DNA of 11,854 nt. Source: Devosia sp. GTDB taxonomy: Bacteria > Pseudomonadota > Alphaproteobacteria > Rhizobiales > Devosiaceae. Every line of letters starts with the position of its first letter. Position 1 is the first letter of the stretch. The notes under the pieces were generated by a model. The model ran no database searches. It saw nothing but the letters and a program-made list of their open reading frames with translations, and had not been told where the DNA came from. Both the position numbers and the translations under genes were made by a program. Positions 1 to 6,355 of this stretch are shown piece by piece. Location: contig JAQGKH010000234.1 of NCBI GenBank assembly GCA_028290225.1, positions 1-11,854 of the forward strand. Reading direction: 5' to 3'.

Positions 1-1080
1 ATCAAGTTCCTTGAGCGCCAGATCCACCGGTCCCCCGATCGCCACGACGTCATAGCGCACGCCCAGCAGTTCGGCGCATTCCTTGGCATCGGTGAGGCTC
101 GCCTCGGACGTATAATGATAGGGCAGCATGATGCAGTGCACGTTATCGGGCCCGAGCGCATCAACCGCCATGGCTGCAACCACGGCGCTGTCGATGCCGC
201 CCGAAAGGCCCAGCACCACCTGCTTGAAGCCGTTCTTTTTGACGTAGTCGCGCAGGCCGAGCACGCAGGCGCGCCACGGCGCTTCCTCGGCCGAAAGATG
301 CGGCTTGATCTCGCCCTTCGTGCAGCTCCAGCGGTCATCCCGACGCTCCCAATCGGAGAGGATGAAATCGGCCACAAAGCTTTCGCCGCGGAATACCAGC
401 TTGTCACCCGGCTCCATGCCGAACGATGCCCCATCGTAAACCAGCTCGTCCTGGCCGCCGATCTGGTTGAGATACAGCAGGGGCACATCGTCTTCATTGG
501 TGCGGGCCTTCACCAGCCGGTGCCGGACCTCGTGCTTCTCGCTCCAATATGGCGAGCCGTTGGGGCAGAGCAGCATCTCGGCCCCACCCTGGATCAAGTG
601 CTGGCAGACCCAGGGGTGCCAGATGTCCTCGCAGATCGGCAGGCCGATCGAAACACCCTTGATGCTGACCGGCTGCGGCAACGGGCCGGAGGTGAAAAAG
701 CGCTGTTCATAAAACACATCGTTGCGCGGCAGTTCGCGCTTGAGCCGAATGGCAGTGATCTTGCCGTTCTCAGCGACGACAAGGGCGTTGTGAAAGCCGG
801 TTTCGGCTTGCCAGATCGTCGGGATGATCAGCGCCACCTCAGTGCCGGCGGTGTCGGCGGCCAGATCCTGCGCGGCCTTGATGGCGTCAGCAACGAACTG
901 CGGCTTGAACAGCAGGTCATCGGCAATATAGCCGGTCAGGAACAACTCGGACAGCAGCAGGATATCGGCGTGGGCCGCCACCGCCTCGGCCAGTGCGCCC
1001 CGCGCCAGCGCCAGGTTTCCATCCAGGTCCCCCACCTTGGGATTGAGCTGGGCAAGCGCGATACGGAGGTGGTCGGTCAC
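1..1080 (-). CDS. nadE: Glutamine-dependent NAD+ synthetase, 3' end cut by window edge
   Basis: This enzyme amidates nicotinic acid adenine dinucleotide to NAD+ using ATP, with ammonia from glutamine, in the cytosol. Translation of the minus strand gives 360 residues with no stop. The family is usually about 550 residues, so the C-terminal third lies beyond the left edge. Residues 5-260 are a nitrilase-fold glutaminase domain with a visible Glu-Lys-Cys triad: E45 in SELF, K114 in LKRELP and C150 in PICEDIW. The synthetase domain begins near 270 and carries the ATP pyrophosphatase loop GLSGGIDS (291-298), followed by PYHYTSEASL. The start is a GTG at 1080 giving VTDHLRIALAQLNP, which matches the usual N-terminus; a weak GAG lies 7 bases upstream. 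A second in-frame GTG at 1092 would add four residues, and an in-frame TGA lies farther upstream. Family assignment is secure; start choice is moderate. Confidence 0.95.
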   Translation of the reverse strand, partial: MTDHLRIALAQLNPKVGDLDGNLALARGALAEAVAAHADILLLSELFLTGYIADDLLFKPQFVADAIKAAQDLAADTAGTEVALIIPTIWQAETGFHNALVVAENGKITAIRLKRELPRNDVFYEQRFFTSGPLPQPVSIKGVSIGLPICEDIWHPWVCQHLIQGGAEMLLCPNGSPYWSEKHEVRHRLVKARTNEDDVPLLYLNQIGGQDELVYDGASFGMEPGDKLVFRGESFVADFILSDWERRDDRWSCTKGEIKPHLSAEEAPWRACVLGLRDYVKKNGFKQVVLGLSGGIDSAVVAAMAVDALGPDNVHCIMLPYHYTSEASLTDAKECAELLGVRYDVVAIGGPVDLALKELD

Positions 1081-1146
1081 GGCAAAGCTCACTGACGAGG
1101 AACAAGCGGGCTCGCGACAGGGCGTGGCGAGCGCCAGTCAGCCTTA

Positions 1147-1174
1147 GCCGCTCACCCCCGACAGGGCAAGCGGC
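1147..1174 (-). terminator. Possible hairpin terminator after the outer-membrane protein gene
   Basis: GCCGCT (1147-1152) pairs with AGCGGC (1169-1174), and an inner CCC/GGG pair lies inside the loop. It sits about 25 bases past the stop of the outer-membrane protein gene, within the 119-base gap before nadE. No T-run follows on the minus strand, so it is not a textbook intrinsic terminator. Nothing else recognisable is seen in this gap. Confidence 0.3.
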
Positions 1175-1199
1175 GCAAGTTCCTGGTTGCGGCCTTCAA

Positions 1200-2240
1200 T
1201 CAGAACCGCCCCGTCAATTCGAACAAGGCGCCGTAACGCAGGAATGAGAACGGGTTGTTGGTGGAGATATAGGATTGCTGGGTCAGGAGTGGCGCGTCGT
1301 AGGCGGGATCCGGCGTGGAGCCGTCGGCTTCTGGGGGCAATTGCTGAGGGGGAAGAATGGACGCGGTGTTGAAGGTGGCCTCATACTCGCCCTGTAGATA
1401 AGAGGCGCGCCCGCCAAACCGCAGCGTCAGGTTTTCGGTGGGATGGAAGCCGAACATCAGCTTGCCCGACGCACCGTAGGCGTAACCAGCGACAGAAACG
1501 GGCGAGGACTGGAACGTGTTGGCCGGAAAGCCGGCCGGAGCGAGGTCCGGGGCGCCCAGGGTGCCATCCACCCAGGCATAAGGAAGGGCAGCCGCTTCGG
1601 CGGTGATGTCAAAGCTGTCGGCAACATCGAGGCGGCTGACCAGTCCGATCTTGGCCGCGTGGATATCGAAGTTGTTGGGCTCGCTGTCGAAGCCAATGCT
1701 CCAATCGCCCGTGGTGTCGGAATAGGTGATGTCGCCCGCCGTTTGAGCGGTGGTGAAGCTGGCGCGGCCCGTATCGGGCGATTCGTTGAAGTACTGGTAG
1801 CCGACCACTGCGCCGACGCCAAAGCTTTCATCCCCGAATGGCATCATGCCAAAATCGGCGCCGATATAGCCCAGCCGGGCGCCTGGCAGTTCGAATTCCC
1901 CGTCGATGCCGTCGCTGGCGTAGTCTCCCGTCGTCGCAAAGGCATAGCCGAGATTGGCCTCCAGAAAGGAGCGGGTGCCGGCGTCATCGATACGCACAAA
2001 GGCTTCGCCGGAATGGGAGGCACTGTTGATGTTCTGCTCGCTCCCACCGAGAGAAAGCGATTGCTCGCCCAGCGAGTACCAGTAGCGCAGCCCTGCTTCG
2101 AAGCGCAGCGGATTGTCTTCCCCCAGTTGCCAGTTGGTCGGGTAAGCGGTTCGCATGCCGTCGTAGCCATAATCTGCCGCGCCGGCTGGCAGGGCAGTGC
2201 TCAAGGCCAGCAGAGCGGCGGTGCCCAGGATACGCTTCAT
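1200..2240 (-). CDS. Outer-membrane beta-barrel protein (porin-like, function unknown)
   Basis: A 346-residue exported protein. Residues 1-21 form a typical signal peptide: MKR, a hydrophobic core rich in Leu and Ala, then PAGA before the mature start ADYGYDG. The rest alternates polar and aromatic/hydrophobic residues in short strands (for example LRFEAGLRYWYSLG, SFGVGAVVGYQYF, LTLRFGGRASYL, LRYGALFELTGRF), as in transmembrane beta-barrels. It ends in phenylalanine, the usual C-terminal signal for the BAM assembly machinery. Low Cys and acidic loops fit an outer-membrane protein. GGAGG (2246-2250) lies 5 bases before the ATG, so the start is firm. It is divergent from the response regulator gene across a 211-base control region. 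I recognise the barrel class but not a named family or substrate. A porin, a structural barrel or an adhesin-like protein are all possible. Confidence 0.8.
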   Translation of the reverse strand: MKRILGTAALLALSTALPAGAADYGYDGMRTAYPTNWQLGEDNPLRFEAGLRYWYSLGEQSLSLGGSEQNINSASHSGEAFVRIDDAGTRSFLEANLGYAFATTGDYASDGIDGEFELPGARLGYIGADFGMMPFGDESFGVGAVVGYQYFNESPDTGRASFTTAQTAGDITYSDTTGDWSIGFDSEPNNFDIHAAKIGLVSRLDVADSFDITAEAAALPYAWVDGTLGAPDLAPAGFPANTFQSSPVSVAGYAYGASGKLMFGFHPTENLTLRFGGRASYLQGEYEATFNTASILPPQQLPPEADGSTPDPAYDAPLLTQQSYISTNNPFSFLRYGALFELTGRF

Positions 2241-2245
2241 CGGAG

Positions 2246-2250
2246 CCTCC
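2246..2250 (-). promoter_or_regulatory. Strong ribosome binding site of the outer-membrane protein gene
   Basis: GGAGG on the minus strand with a 5-base spacer to the ATG at 2240. It fixes the start of the signal peptide and suggests efficient translation. Confidence 0.75.
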
Positions 2251-2287
2251 GAAACCCGGGGCCAGGCCCCAATGCCTCATTCATGCC

Positions 2288-2293
2288 GTATTA
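2288..2293 (-). promoter_or_regulatory. Candidate -10 box for the outer-membrane protein gene
   Basis: TAATAC on the minus strand, about 48 bases before the ATG, would give a 5' leader of roughly 40 bases. No good -35 hexamer sits at the right distance; that position is instead occupied by the GGTTWA half-site cluster, which might mean activator dependence. Tentative. Confidence 0.25.
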
Positions 2294-2294
2294 G

Positions 2295-2348
2295 GGTTAA
2301 CGTTCAGCTAAACCGGGGGATCTGGTTTAAAGACACTTTGTGGTAACC
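2295..2348. promoter_or_regulatory. Cluster of alternating GGTTWA-type half-sites in the divergent control region
   Basis: Reading the plus strand, four related words alternate in direction: GGTTAA (2295-2300), TAAACC (2309-2314), GGTTTA (2324-2329) and TAACC (2344-2348). The middle pair is a perfect 6-base inverted repeat with a 9-base spacer. The whole lies between the outer-membrane protein gene and the response regulator gene and covers the likely -35 area of the former. This pattern resembles a multi-site operator, but the binding protein is unknown. The rest of the 2241-2451 region shows two weak -10-like words on the plus strand (TGTAAT at 2358-2363 and TATAGA at 2368-2373), neither with a convincing -35. 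Confidence 0.35.
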
Positions 2349-2451
2349 ATATCGGCGTGTAATGACCTATAGAGCTTGCCTGAGCCGGTGATCGCGCAAC
2401 CCTAAGCCACACGGCGAGTTGCCCATCAGTAGACGACGAGAGTTTTGCGTG

Positions 2452-2883
2452 ATGAATTGCAGAATATTGGTAGTTGAAGACGAGATCTTCGTTGCCACCG
2501 AGATCGAGCATGTCATCGCGGAAATGGGGCATCAGCCGGTCGGGATCGCCGCGGACCAGCGTACCGCTCTGAGCCTGGCACCCAGCACTGACGTCGCGCT
2601 TGTGGACCTCAATCTTGAGGATGGCCCGACCGGCGCCGCCATCGGGCGGATTCTCAGCCAGATGCACGGCATCACTGTGTTGTTCATGACAGCCAACCCC
2701 TCCCAACTTGGCGCCGGCGTGCCGGGCACGCTGGGCGTACTGCCCAAGCCGGTCACCGACAAAGAGCTGCGCGACGCAGTGGGCTATGCCGTTGCCCGCC
2801 GCCAGGCGCGCGAAGCGGCTCCGCCGCGGCGCTTGCAGCTGTTTGAGTGGCTGGAGCCTGCAAAAGAGCCGAGTACCTGTTGA
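2452..2883 (+). CDS. Single-domain response regulator (receiver only)
   Basis: A 143-residue protein that is nearly all receiver domain, with no DNA-binding or enzymatic output domain. Key positions are present: the acidic pair E9-D10 in VVEDE, phospho-acceptor D52 in ALVDLNL, T80 in LFMTAN and K99 in LPKPV. The protein should therefore accept a phosphoryl group from a histidine kinase and act through protein contacts or as a phosphate sink. The last 25 residues are an Arg/Ala/Pro-rich tail. I start at the ATG at 2452, giving MNCRILVVEDE; an upstream TTG at 2419 would add 11 residues not typical of receivers. A GAGAG lies about 9 bases upstream. The gene is tail-to-tail with the HWE kinase gene, 13 bases between the stops, which makes that kinase the obvious partner by inference. 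Similar receivers accompany HWE kinases in many Alphaproteobacteria. Confidence 0.88.
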   Translation: MNCRILVVEDEIFVATEIEHVIAEMGHQPVGIAADQRTALSLAPSTDVALVDLNLEDGPTGAAIGRILSQMHGITVLFMTANPSQLGAGVPGTLGVLPKPVTDKELRDAVGYAVARRQAREAAPPRRLQLFEWLEPAKEPSTC

Positions 2884-2896
2884 TCAGGGATCCTGG

Positions 2897-4798
2897 TTAG
2901 CTCTGTAACCGGGCGGACCGGCGCAGAGCCGCCGCTGGAAGATGCACCTCAACCCTGAGGCCATCCGGTTCCCAGATGCGCTTCACCTTGCCGCGCATCT
3001 GACCCTCAACGCTCAAGCTCACCAGTCGCGATCCAAAGCCGTCGGGACGAATGGCCTCGTCGAGCATGGGGCCGCCGCGCTCTGTCCATGTGAGATGGTA
3101 GTCGGCTTCGCCTGCCCTGCCCTCCAGCAGCACTCGCCCCTCGGCTGCGCTCAAGGCGCCGTACTTGGCCGCGTTGGTTCCCAATTCATGGAAGAGCAGC
3201 GCCAGTGGGGTGGCTGCACCGTCATCGATCTGGGCATCTTCGCCGCTGAACTGCACCCGTACCACCCCGTCCGACTGGTAGGGTTGCAGCAGCCGCTCGA
3301 TCAGGGCCCAAAGCGAACCCTGATGTTCGGGGCCCTGCTGGCGTGCGCTGTGTGGACGAACAAAATCGTGAGCCTCACTCAAGGCATAGATGCGCTGGCG
3401 CAACTGATCTGCGAACGGCTTGACGGCTGGCTGGCTGCGTGCCGACAGGCTGATGATGCCGGTGAGAACCGCAAAGATGTTCTTGATGCGATGGCTCAAC
3501 TCCTGCGCCACAAGATCCCGTTCGGCCGAAGCCAGCTTGGCCTCGTGGATATCGGTCAAGGTCCCGAACCAGCGCACGATTCTGTTCTGGGCATTGCGGG
3601 CCGGCCGGGCCAGGCCGAGTGTCCAGCGGTATTCGCCGGTGTGGTGTCGCAGCCGGTATTCGATCTGGTAGGGCTCGCCCGTGTCCAGCGACTGGCGCCA
3701 AACCGACCGGGCGCGCTCCTGATCCTCGGGATGGAAGATGTTGTTCCAACCGTCGCCGTCGGTTGAGCCTTTCGGGACGCCGGTGAATTCGTACCAGCGG
3801 TCATTGTAATAGTCATGATAGCCGTCCGGCAGCGTGGACCAAACCATCTGCGGCATGGCATTGGCCAGGGTGCGAAAGCGCAGCTCGCTTTCGGCCAGGG
3901 CATCGGAGGCGCGGCGCTGCTCGGTGACATCCACCACCACTCCGGGAAAGCGCGTCGCCATGCCTTGGGCGTCGAGGCGCGGGCGACCAGACGCGATCAC
4001 CCATCGCGGAGTTCCATCGGAGCTGATCAAGCGGTACTCGGAGCGGACGGCAGAGCCGCCGGCGAGGGCCTTGTGGATTTCGTCGCTGACTCGTCCGCAA
4101 TCTTCGGGATGGATGGCGCGCAGGAACGCTTCCATCTTCACTCCAGCTTTGGCGGCGGCCGGATCGATACCGTACATGACCGCAAATTTCTCGTCGGCGG
4201 TGACACGGTCGCCGGCGATGTCCCAGTCCCAGGTGCCGACCAGGCTCGAGCTGTTCAGCGCCAGCGACAGCCGCTCTTCGCTGCGTGCCACTGCCCGCTC
4301 CGCCAGAACACGGGTGGTGGTTTCCTGCACAATGCACAGGGTGCCCAGAGGTGTGGCATCTTCGGACAGTACGGGGCTGTAATGCAGGTCCATCCACGCC
4401 GATGCGGGCGTACCATTGCGGTCCAGCACCAGTTCCTGGTCTTGCAGGCGCAAGGTCTCGCCCCGCAACCCAAGCTCAATCTTGTGGCGGTTGAAATCGG
4501 CGATCTCGGGCCAGGCTTGTTCTGCCGGCAAACCAAAGATCTTCGGGTGCCGGTCGCCGGCGAACACGGCATAGGCGTTGTTGTAGATCAGAATGCCCTG
4601 TGGGCCGATCAGCATCGCCATGGGAGTGGAGGTCGCCAGCATGACGCGCACCGCGCCCTTGAGGCTTTCCGGCCAGCGGGGGATCGGGCCGAGCGGGTTG
4701 GCAGCCCAATCATAGTCGTTGATCAGCTTGATCGTCGGGTCCTGCTCGATGCGGGCGCGCACTTCGGCCGATGCCGCGGGGAACAAGGATCTGGGCAT
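2897..4798 (-). CDS. HWE-family sensor histidine kinase with PAS domains
   Basis: A 633-residue cytosolic sensor kinase with no signal peptide or transmembrane segment. Residues 20-50 carry the DWAANPLGPIPRWPESL stretch common at the start of PAS kinases. Three PAS-type modules follow: about 45-165 (the least typical), 180-292 (ending VVVDVTEQRR) and 304-418 (ending FGTLTDIHEAK). Phosphorylation site H436 lies in ELSHRIKN. The ATPase half shows the diagnostic HWE features: H537 in HELGTNAAKYGAL and W571-x-E573 in LTWTERGGP. A glycine loop, DGFGSRLV, sits at 586-593. It should autophosphorylate in response to a small cytosolic ligand, light or redox cue bound by a PAS domain; which one cannot be read from the sequence. 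No LOV-type GXNCRFLQ motif is present. The ATG at 4798 has only a weak GAAAG upstream. Convergent with the receiver gene, its likely partner. Confidence 0.93.
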   Translation of the reverse strand: MPRSLFPAASAEVRARIEQDPTIKLINDYDWAANPLGPIPRWPESLKGAVRVMLATSTPMAMLIGPQGILIYNNAYAVFAGDRHPKIFGLPAEQAWPEIADFNRHKIELGLRGETLRLQDQELVLDRNGTPASAWMDLHYSPVLSEDATPLGTLCIVQETTTRVLAERAVARSEERLSLALNSSSLVGTWDWDIAGDRVTADEKFAVMYGIDPAAAKAGVKMEAFLRAIHPEDCGRVSDEIHKALAGGSAVRSEYRLISSDGTPRWVIASGRPRLDAQGMATRFPGVVVDVTEQRRASDALAESELRFRTLANAMPQMVWSTLPDGYHDYYNDRWYEFTGVPKGSTDGDGWNNIFHPEDQERARSVWRQSLDTGEPYQIEYRLRHHTGEYRWTLGLARPARNAQNRIVRWFGTLTDIHEAKLASAERDLVAQELSHRIKNIFAVLTGIISLSARSQPAVKPFADQLRQRIYALSEAHDFVRPHSARQQGPEHQGSLWALIERLLQPYQSDGVVRVQFSGEDAQIDDGAATPLALLFHELGTNAAKYGALSAAEGRVLLEGRAGEADYHLTWTERGGPMLDEAIRPDGFGSRLVSLSVEGQMRGKVKRIWEPDGLRVEVHLPAAALRRSARLQS

Positions 4799-4834
4799 GA
4801 AGAACTTTCAGCGGGAGTAACCAAGGCGGGGCAT

Positions 4835-4861
4835 AGGATAGCAAGCTTGGCCGGTGATCAA
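4835..4861 (-). promoter_or_regulatory. Candidate promoter of the HWE kinase gene
   Basis: On the minus strand TTGATC (4856-4861) and TATCCT (4835-4840) are separated by 15 bases, a short but possible spacing. The predicted start of transcription would be about 30 bases before the ATG at 4798. The -35 word lies inside the CCGGTG-N5-CACCGG dyad, so a bound repressor or activator could act here. Tentative. Confidence 0.25.
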
Positions 4862-4872
4862 CACCGGGCAAG
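4846..4872. repeat. Inverted repeat between the DAHP synthase and kinase genes
   Basis: CCGGTG (4851-4856) and CACCGG (4862-4867) are perfect inverted arms around the loop ATCAA. CTTG (4846-4849) and CAAG (4869-4872) extend the stem after one G-G mismatch, giving 10 pairs. It lies 30 bases past the DAHP synthase stop and about 50 before the kinase start. No T-run follows on either strand, so it may be an operator as readily as a terminator. Confidence 0.45.
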
Positions 4873-4901
4873 GCTGATTGAGGCCCATGATCACGCGGCT
4901 G

Positions 4902-6278
4902 TTACTCACCGGCCAGGGCGTGTTGCCGAGGTGGCTTTTGAGCGTGCACTTCTTCGGCAACAAGGAAGGCCAGTTCCAGTGCCTGGCTCGCATTGAGGCG
5001 AGGATCACAATAGGTGTGATAGCGATCGGACAGGGACGCTTCGGTCACCGCCGACATCCCGCCGACGCATTCGGTGACATCGTCGCCGGTCATCTCGATA
5101 TGCACGCCACCGGCATAGGTGCCCAGTTCGCGATGCACCTCGAAGAACGAGCGGACTTCCGAAAGCACCCGGTCAAACGGGCGAGTCTTGTAACCGGTCG
5201 AAGCCTTGATGGTGTTGCCATGCATGGGATCGCAGCACCAGACCACAGTGCGGCCCGCCCGCTGCACCGTTTCCACCAGGCGCGGCAGGTGCTCCTGCAC
5301 CTTTCCGGCCCCGAAGCGGCAAATCAGCGTAATGCGGCCCGCCTCATCGGTGGGATTGAGCCGATCCAGCAGACGCAGCAGATCCTCGCTGGAGAGGGAG
5401 GGTCCGCACTTCACCCCGATCGGGTTACGAATGCCGGCAAAATACTCCACATGGGCCCCGTCAGGCTGGCGGGTGCGGTCGCCAATCCAGAGCATGTGCC
5501 CCGAAGTCGCGTACCAGTCATTGGTGATGGAGTCGCGGCGGGTCAATGCTTCCTCATAGCCCAGCAGCAGCGCCTCGTGGCTGGTGAAGAAGCTGGTTTG
5601 CCGCAGTGCCGGCGTATTGTCCGGATTGAGGCCTAGAGCGGCCATGAAGGTGATGGCGTCGTCGATCTTGCTGGCGACTTCCTCATAGCGCGGATACCAG
5701 TTGGAGCCCTTCATGAACCCGACCGTCCATTCATGGATGCGGGTCAGTTCGGCATAGCCGCCCGACGCAAAGGCGCGCAGCAGGTTCAGCGTCGCCGCCG
5801 ATTGCCGATAAGCCTGCAGCATCCGGTCCGGGTCAGGCAGGCGTGCCCCTTCGGTGAACTCTATGGCGTTGATGATGTCGCCCCGATAGGAGGGCAGTTC
5901 CACCCCATCGATGGTTTCGGTGTCGGCGGAGCGAGGCTTGGCGAACTGGCCGGCAACGCGCCCGACCTTGACCACGGGCTTGGAGGCACCATGAGTGAGC
6001 ACCACCGCCATCTGCAGAAACACGCGGAAGAAATCGCGGATATGATCGGCCCCGTGTTCGGCAAAGCTTTCGGCGCAGTCCCCGCCTTGCAGCAGGAAGG
6101 CTTCCCCGCGCGCAACGGCGGCGAGCTTGGCCTTGAGGTCGCGCGCCTCGCCGGCAAACACCAGTGGCGGGAAGGTAGCCAGCTGCCGCTCCGCTTCGGC
6201 CACGGCCGCCGGATCTGGATAAGCGGGCACCTGCAGGATGGGCTTGTCGCGCCAGCTGCTTGGGGTCCAAGTGGTCAT
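4902..6278 (-). CDS. aroF: 3-deoxy-7-phosphoheptulonate synthase, class II
   Basis: This enzyme condenses phosphoenolpyruvate with erythrose 4-phosphate to make DAHP, the first step of the shikimate pathway. The 458-residue product has class II (plant and actinobacterial type) signatures: QGGDCAES (64-71), WIGDRTRQPDGAHVEY (264-279), RNPIGVKCGPS (284-294) and DPMHGNT (350-356). The four metal ligands of the family are visible as C68, H353, E395 and D425; the 42- and 30-residue spacings of the last three agree with the known mycobacterial enzyme. The N-terminus is short, without the long extension of the mycobacterial form, so feedback control is probably simpler. I start at the ATG at 6278 (MTTWTPSSWRDKP), with GAG 8 bases upstream. 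The open frame reaches back to 6344, but the extra 22 residues are not family-like. It lies 77 bases after gor on the same strand. The symbol is generic, as class II genes are variously named aroF, aroG or aroH. Confidence 0.95.
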   Translation of the reverse strand: MTTWTPSSWRDKPILQVPAYPDPAAVAEAERQLATFPPLVFAGEARDLKAKLAAVARGEAFLLQGGDCAESFAEHGADHIRDFFRVFLQMAVVLTHGASKPVVKVGRVAGQFAKPRSADTETIDGVELPSYRGDIINAIEFTEGARLPDPDRMLQAYRQSAATLNLLRAFASGGYAELTRIHEWTVGFMKGSNWYPRYEEVASKIDDAITFMAALGLNPDNTPALRQTSFFTSHEALLLGYEEALTRRDSITNDWYATSGHMLWIGDRTRQPDGAHVEYFAGIRNPIGVKCGPSLSSEDLLRLLDRLNPTDEAGRITLICRFGAGKVQEHLPRLVETVQRAGRTVVWCCDPMHGNTIKASTGYKTRPFDRVLSEVRSFFEVHRELGTYAGGVHIEMTGDDVTECVGGMSAVTEASLSDRYHTYCDPRLNASQALELAFLVAEEVHAQKPPRQHALAGE

Positions 6279-6321
6279 GAAAAGATCTCGCTTTGCCGCT
6301 TGCCGGATGGGCGCGGTCCTA

Positions 6322-6341
6322 GCAAGGCCACGCCGGCCTGC
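6322..6341. repeat. Short hairpin in the gor-DAHP synthase gap
   Basis: AGGCC (6325-6329) and GGCCT (6335-6339) pair around ACGCC, and GC/GC extends the stem past a one-base bulge. It lies about 15 bases after the gor stop. No T-run is present, so it may be a weak terminator, an RNA-stabilising hairpin or chance. Confidence 0.25.
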
Positions 6342-6355
6342 CAAGCTTTATCGGC

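Noticed and set aside
115..1095. 326-codon open frame on the plus strand
   Set aside because: Shadow of nadE. The true gene is on the minus strand and runs off the window, starting with GTG.
1443..2294. 283-codon open frame on the plus strand
   Set aside because: Shadow of the outer-membrane protein gene; no domain, and it ends within the control region.
2419..2451. TTG start for the receiver gene at 2419
   Set aside because: Receiver domains begin just before the first strand, and MNCRILVVEDE from the ATG at 2452 fits that.
2241..2451. General stress (EcfG-type) promoter near the HWE system
   Set aside because: No GGAAC element with a properly spaced CGTT partner was found on either strand.
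3815..4996. 393-codon open frame on the plus strand
   Set aside because: Shadow of the HWE kinase gene and the end of the DAHP synthase gene; no recognisable domain, no plausible start context.
6279..6344. Longer DAHP synthase start at 6344
   Set aside because: The extra 22 residues are basic and not family-like. The ATG at 6278 begins the familiar TWTPSSWRDKP region.
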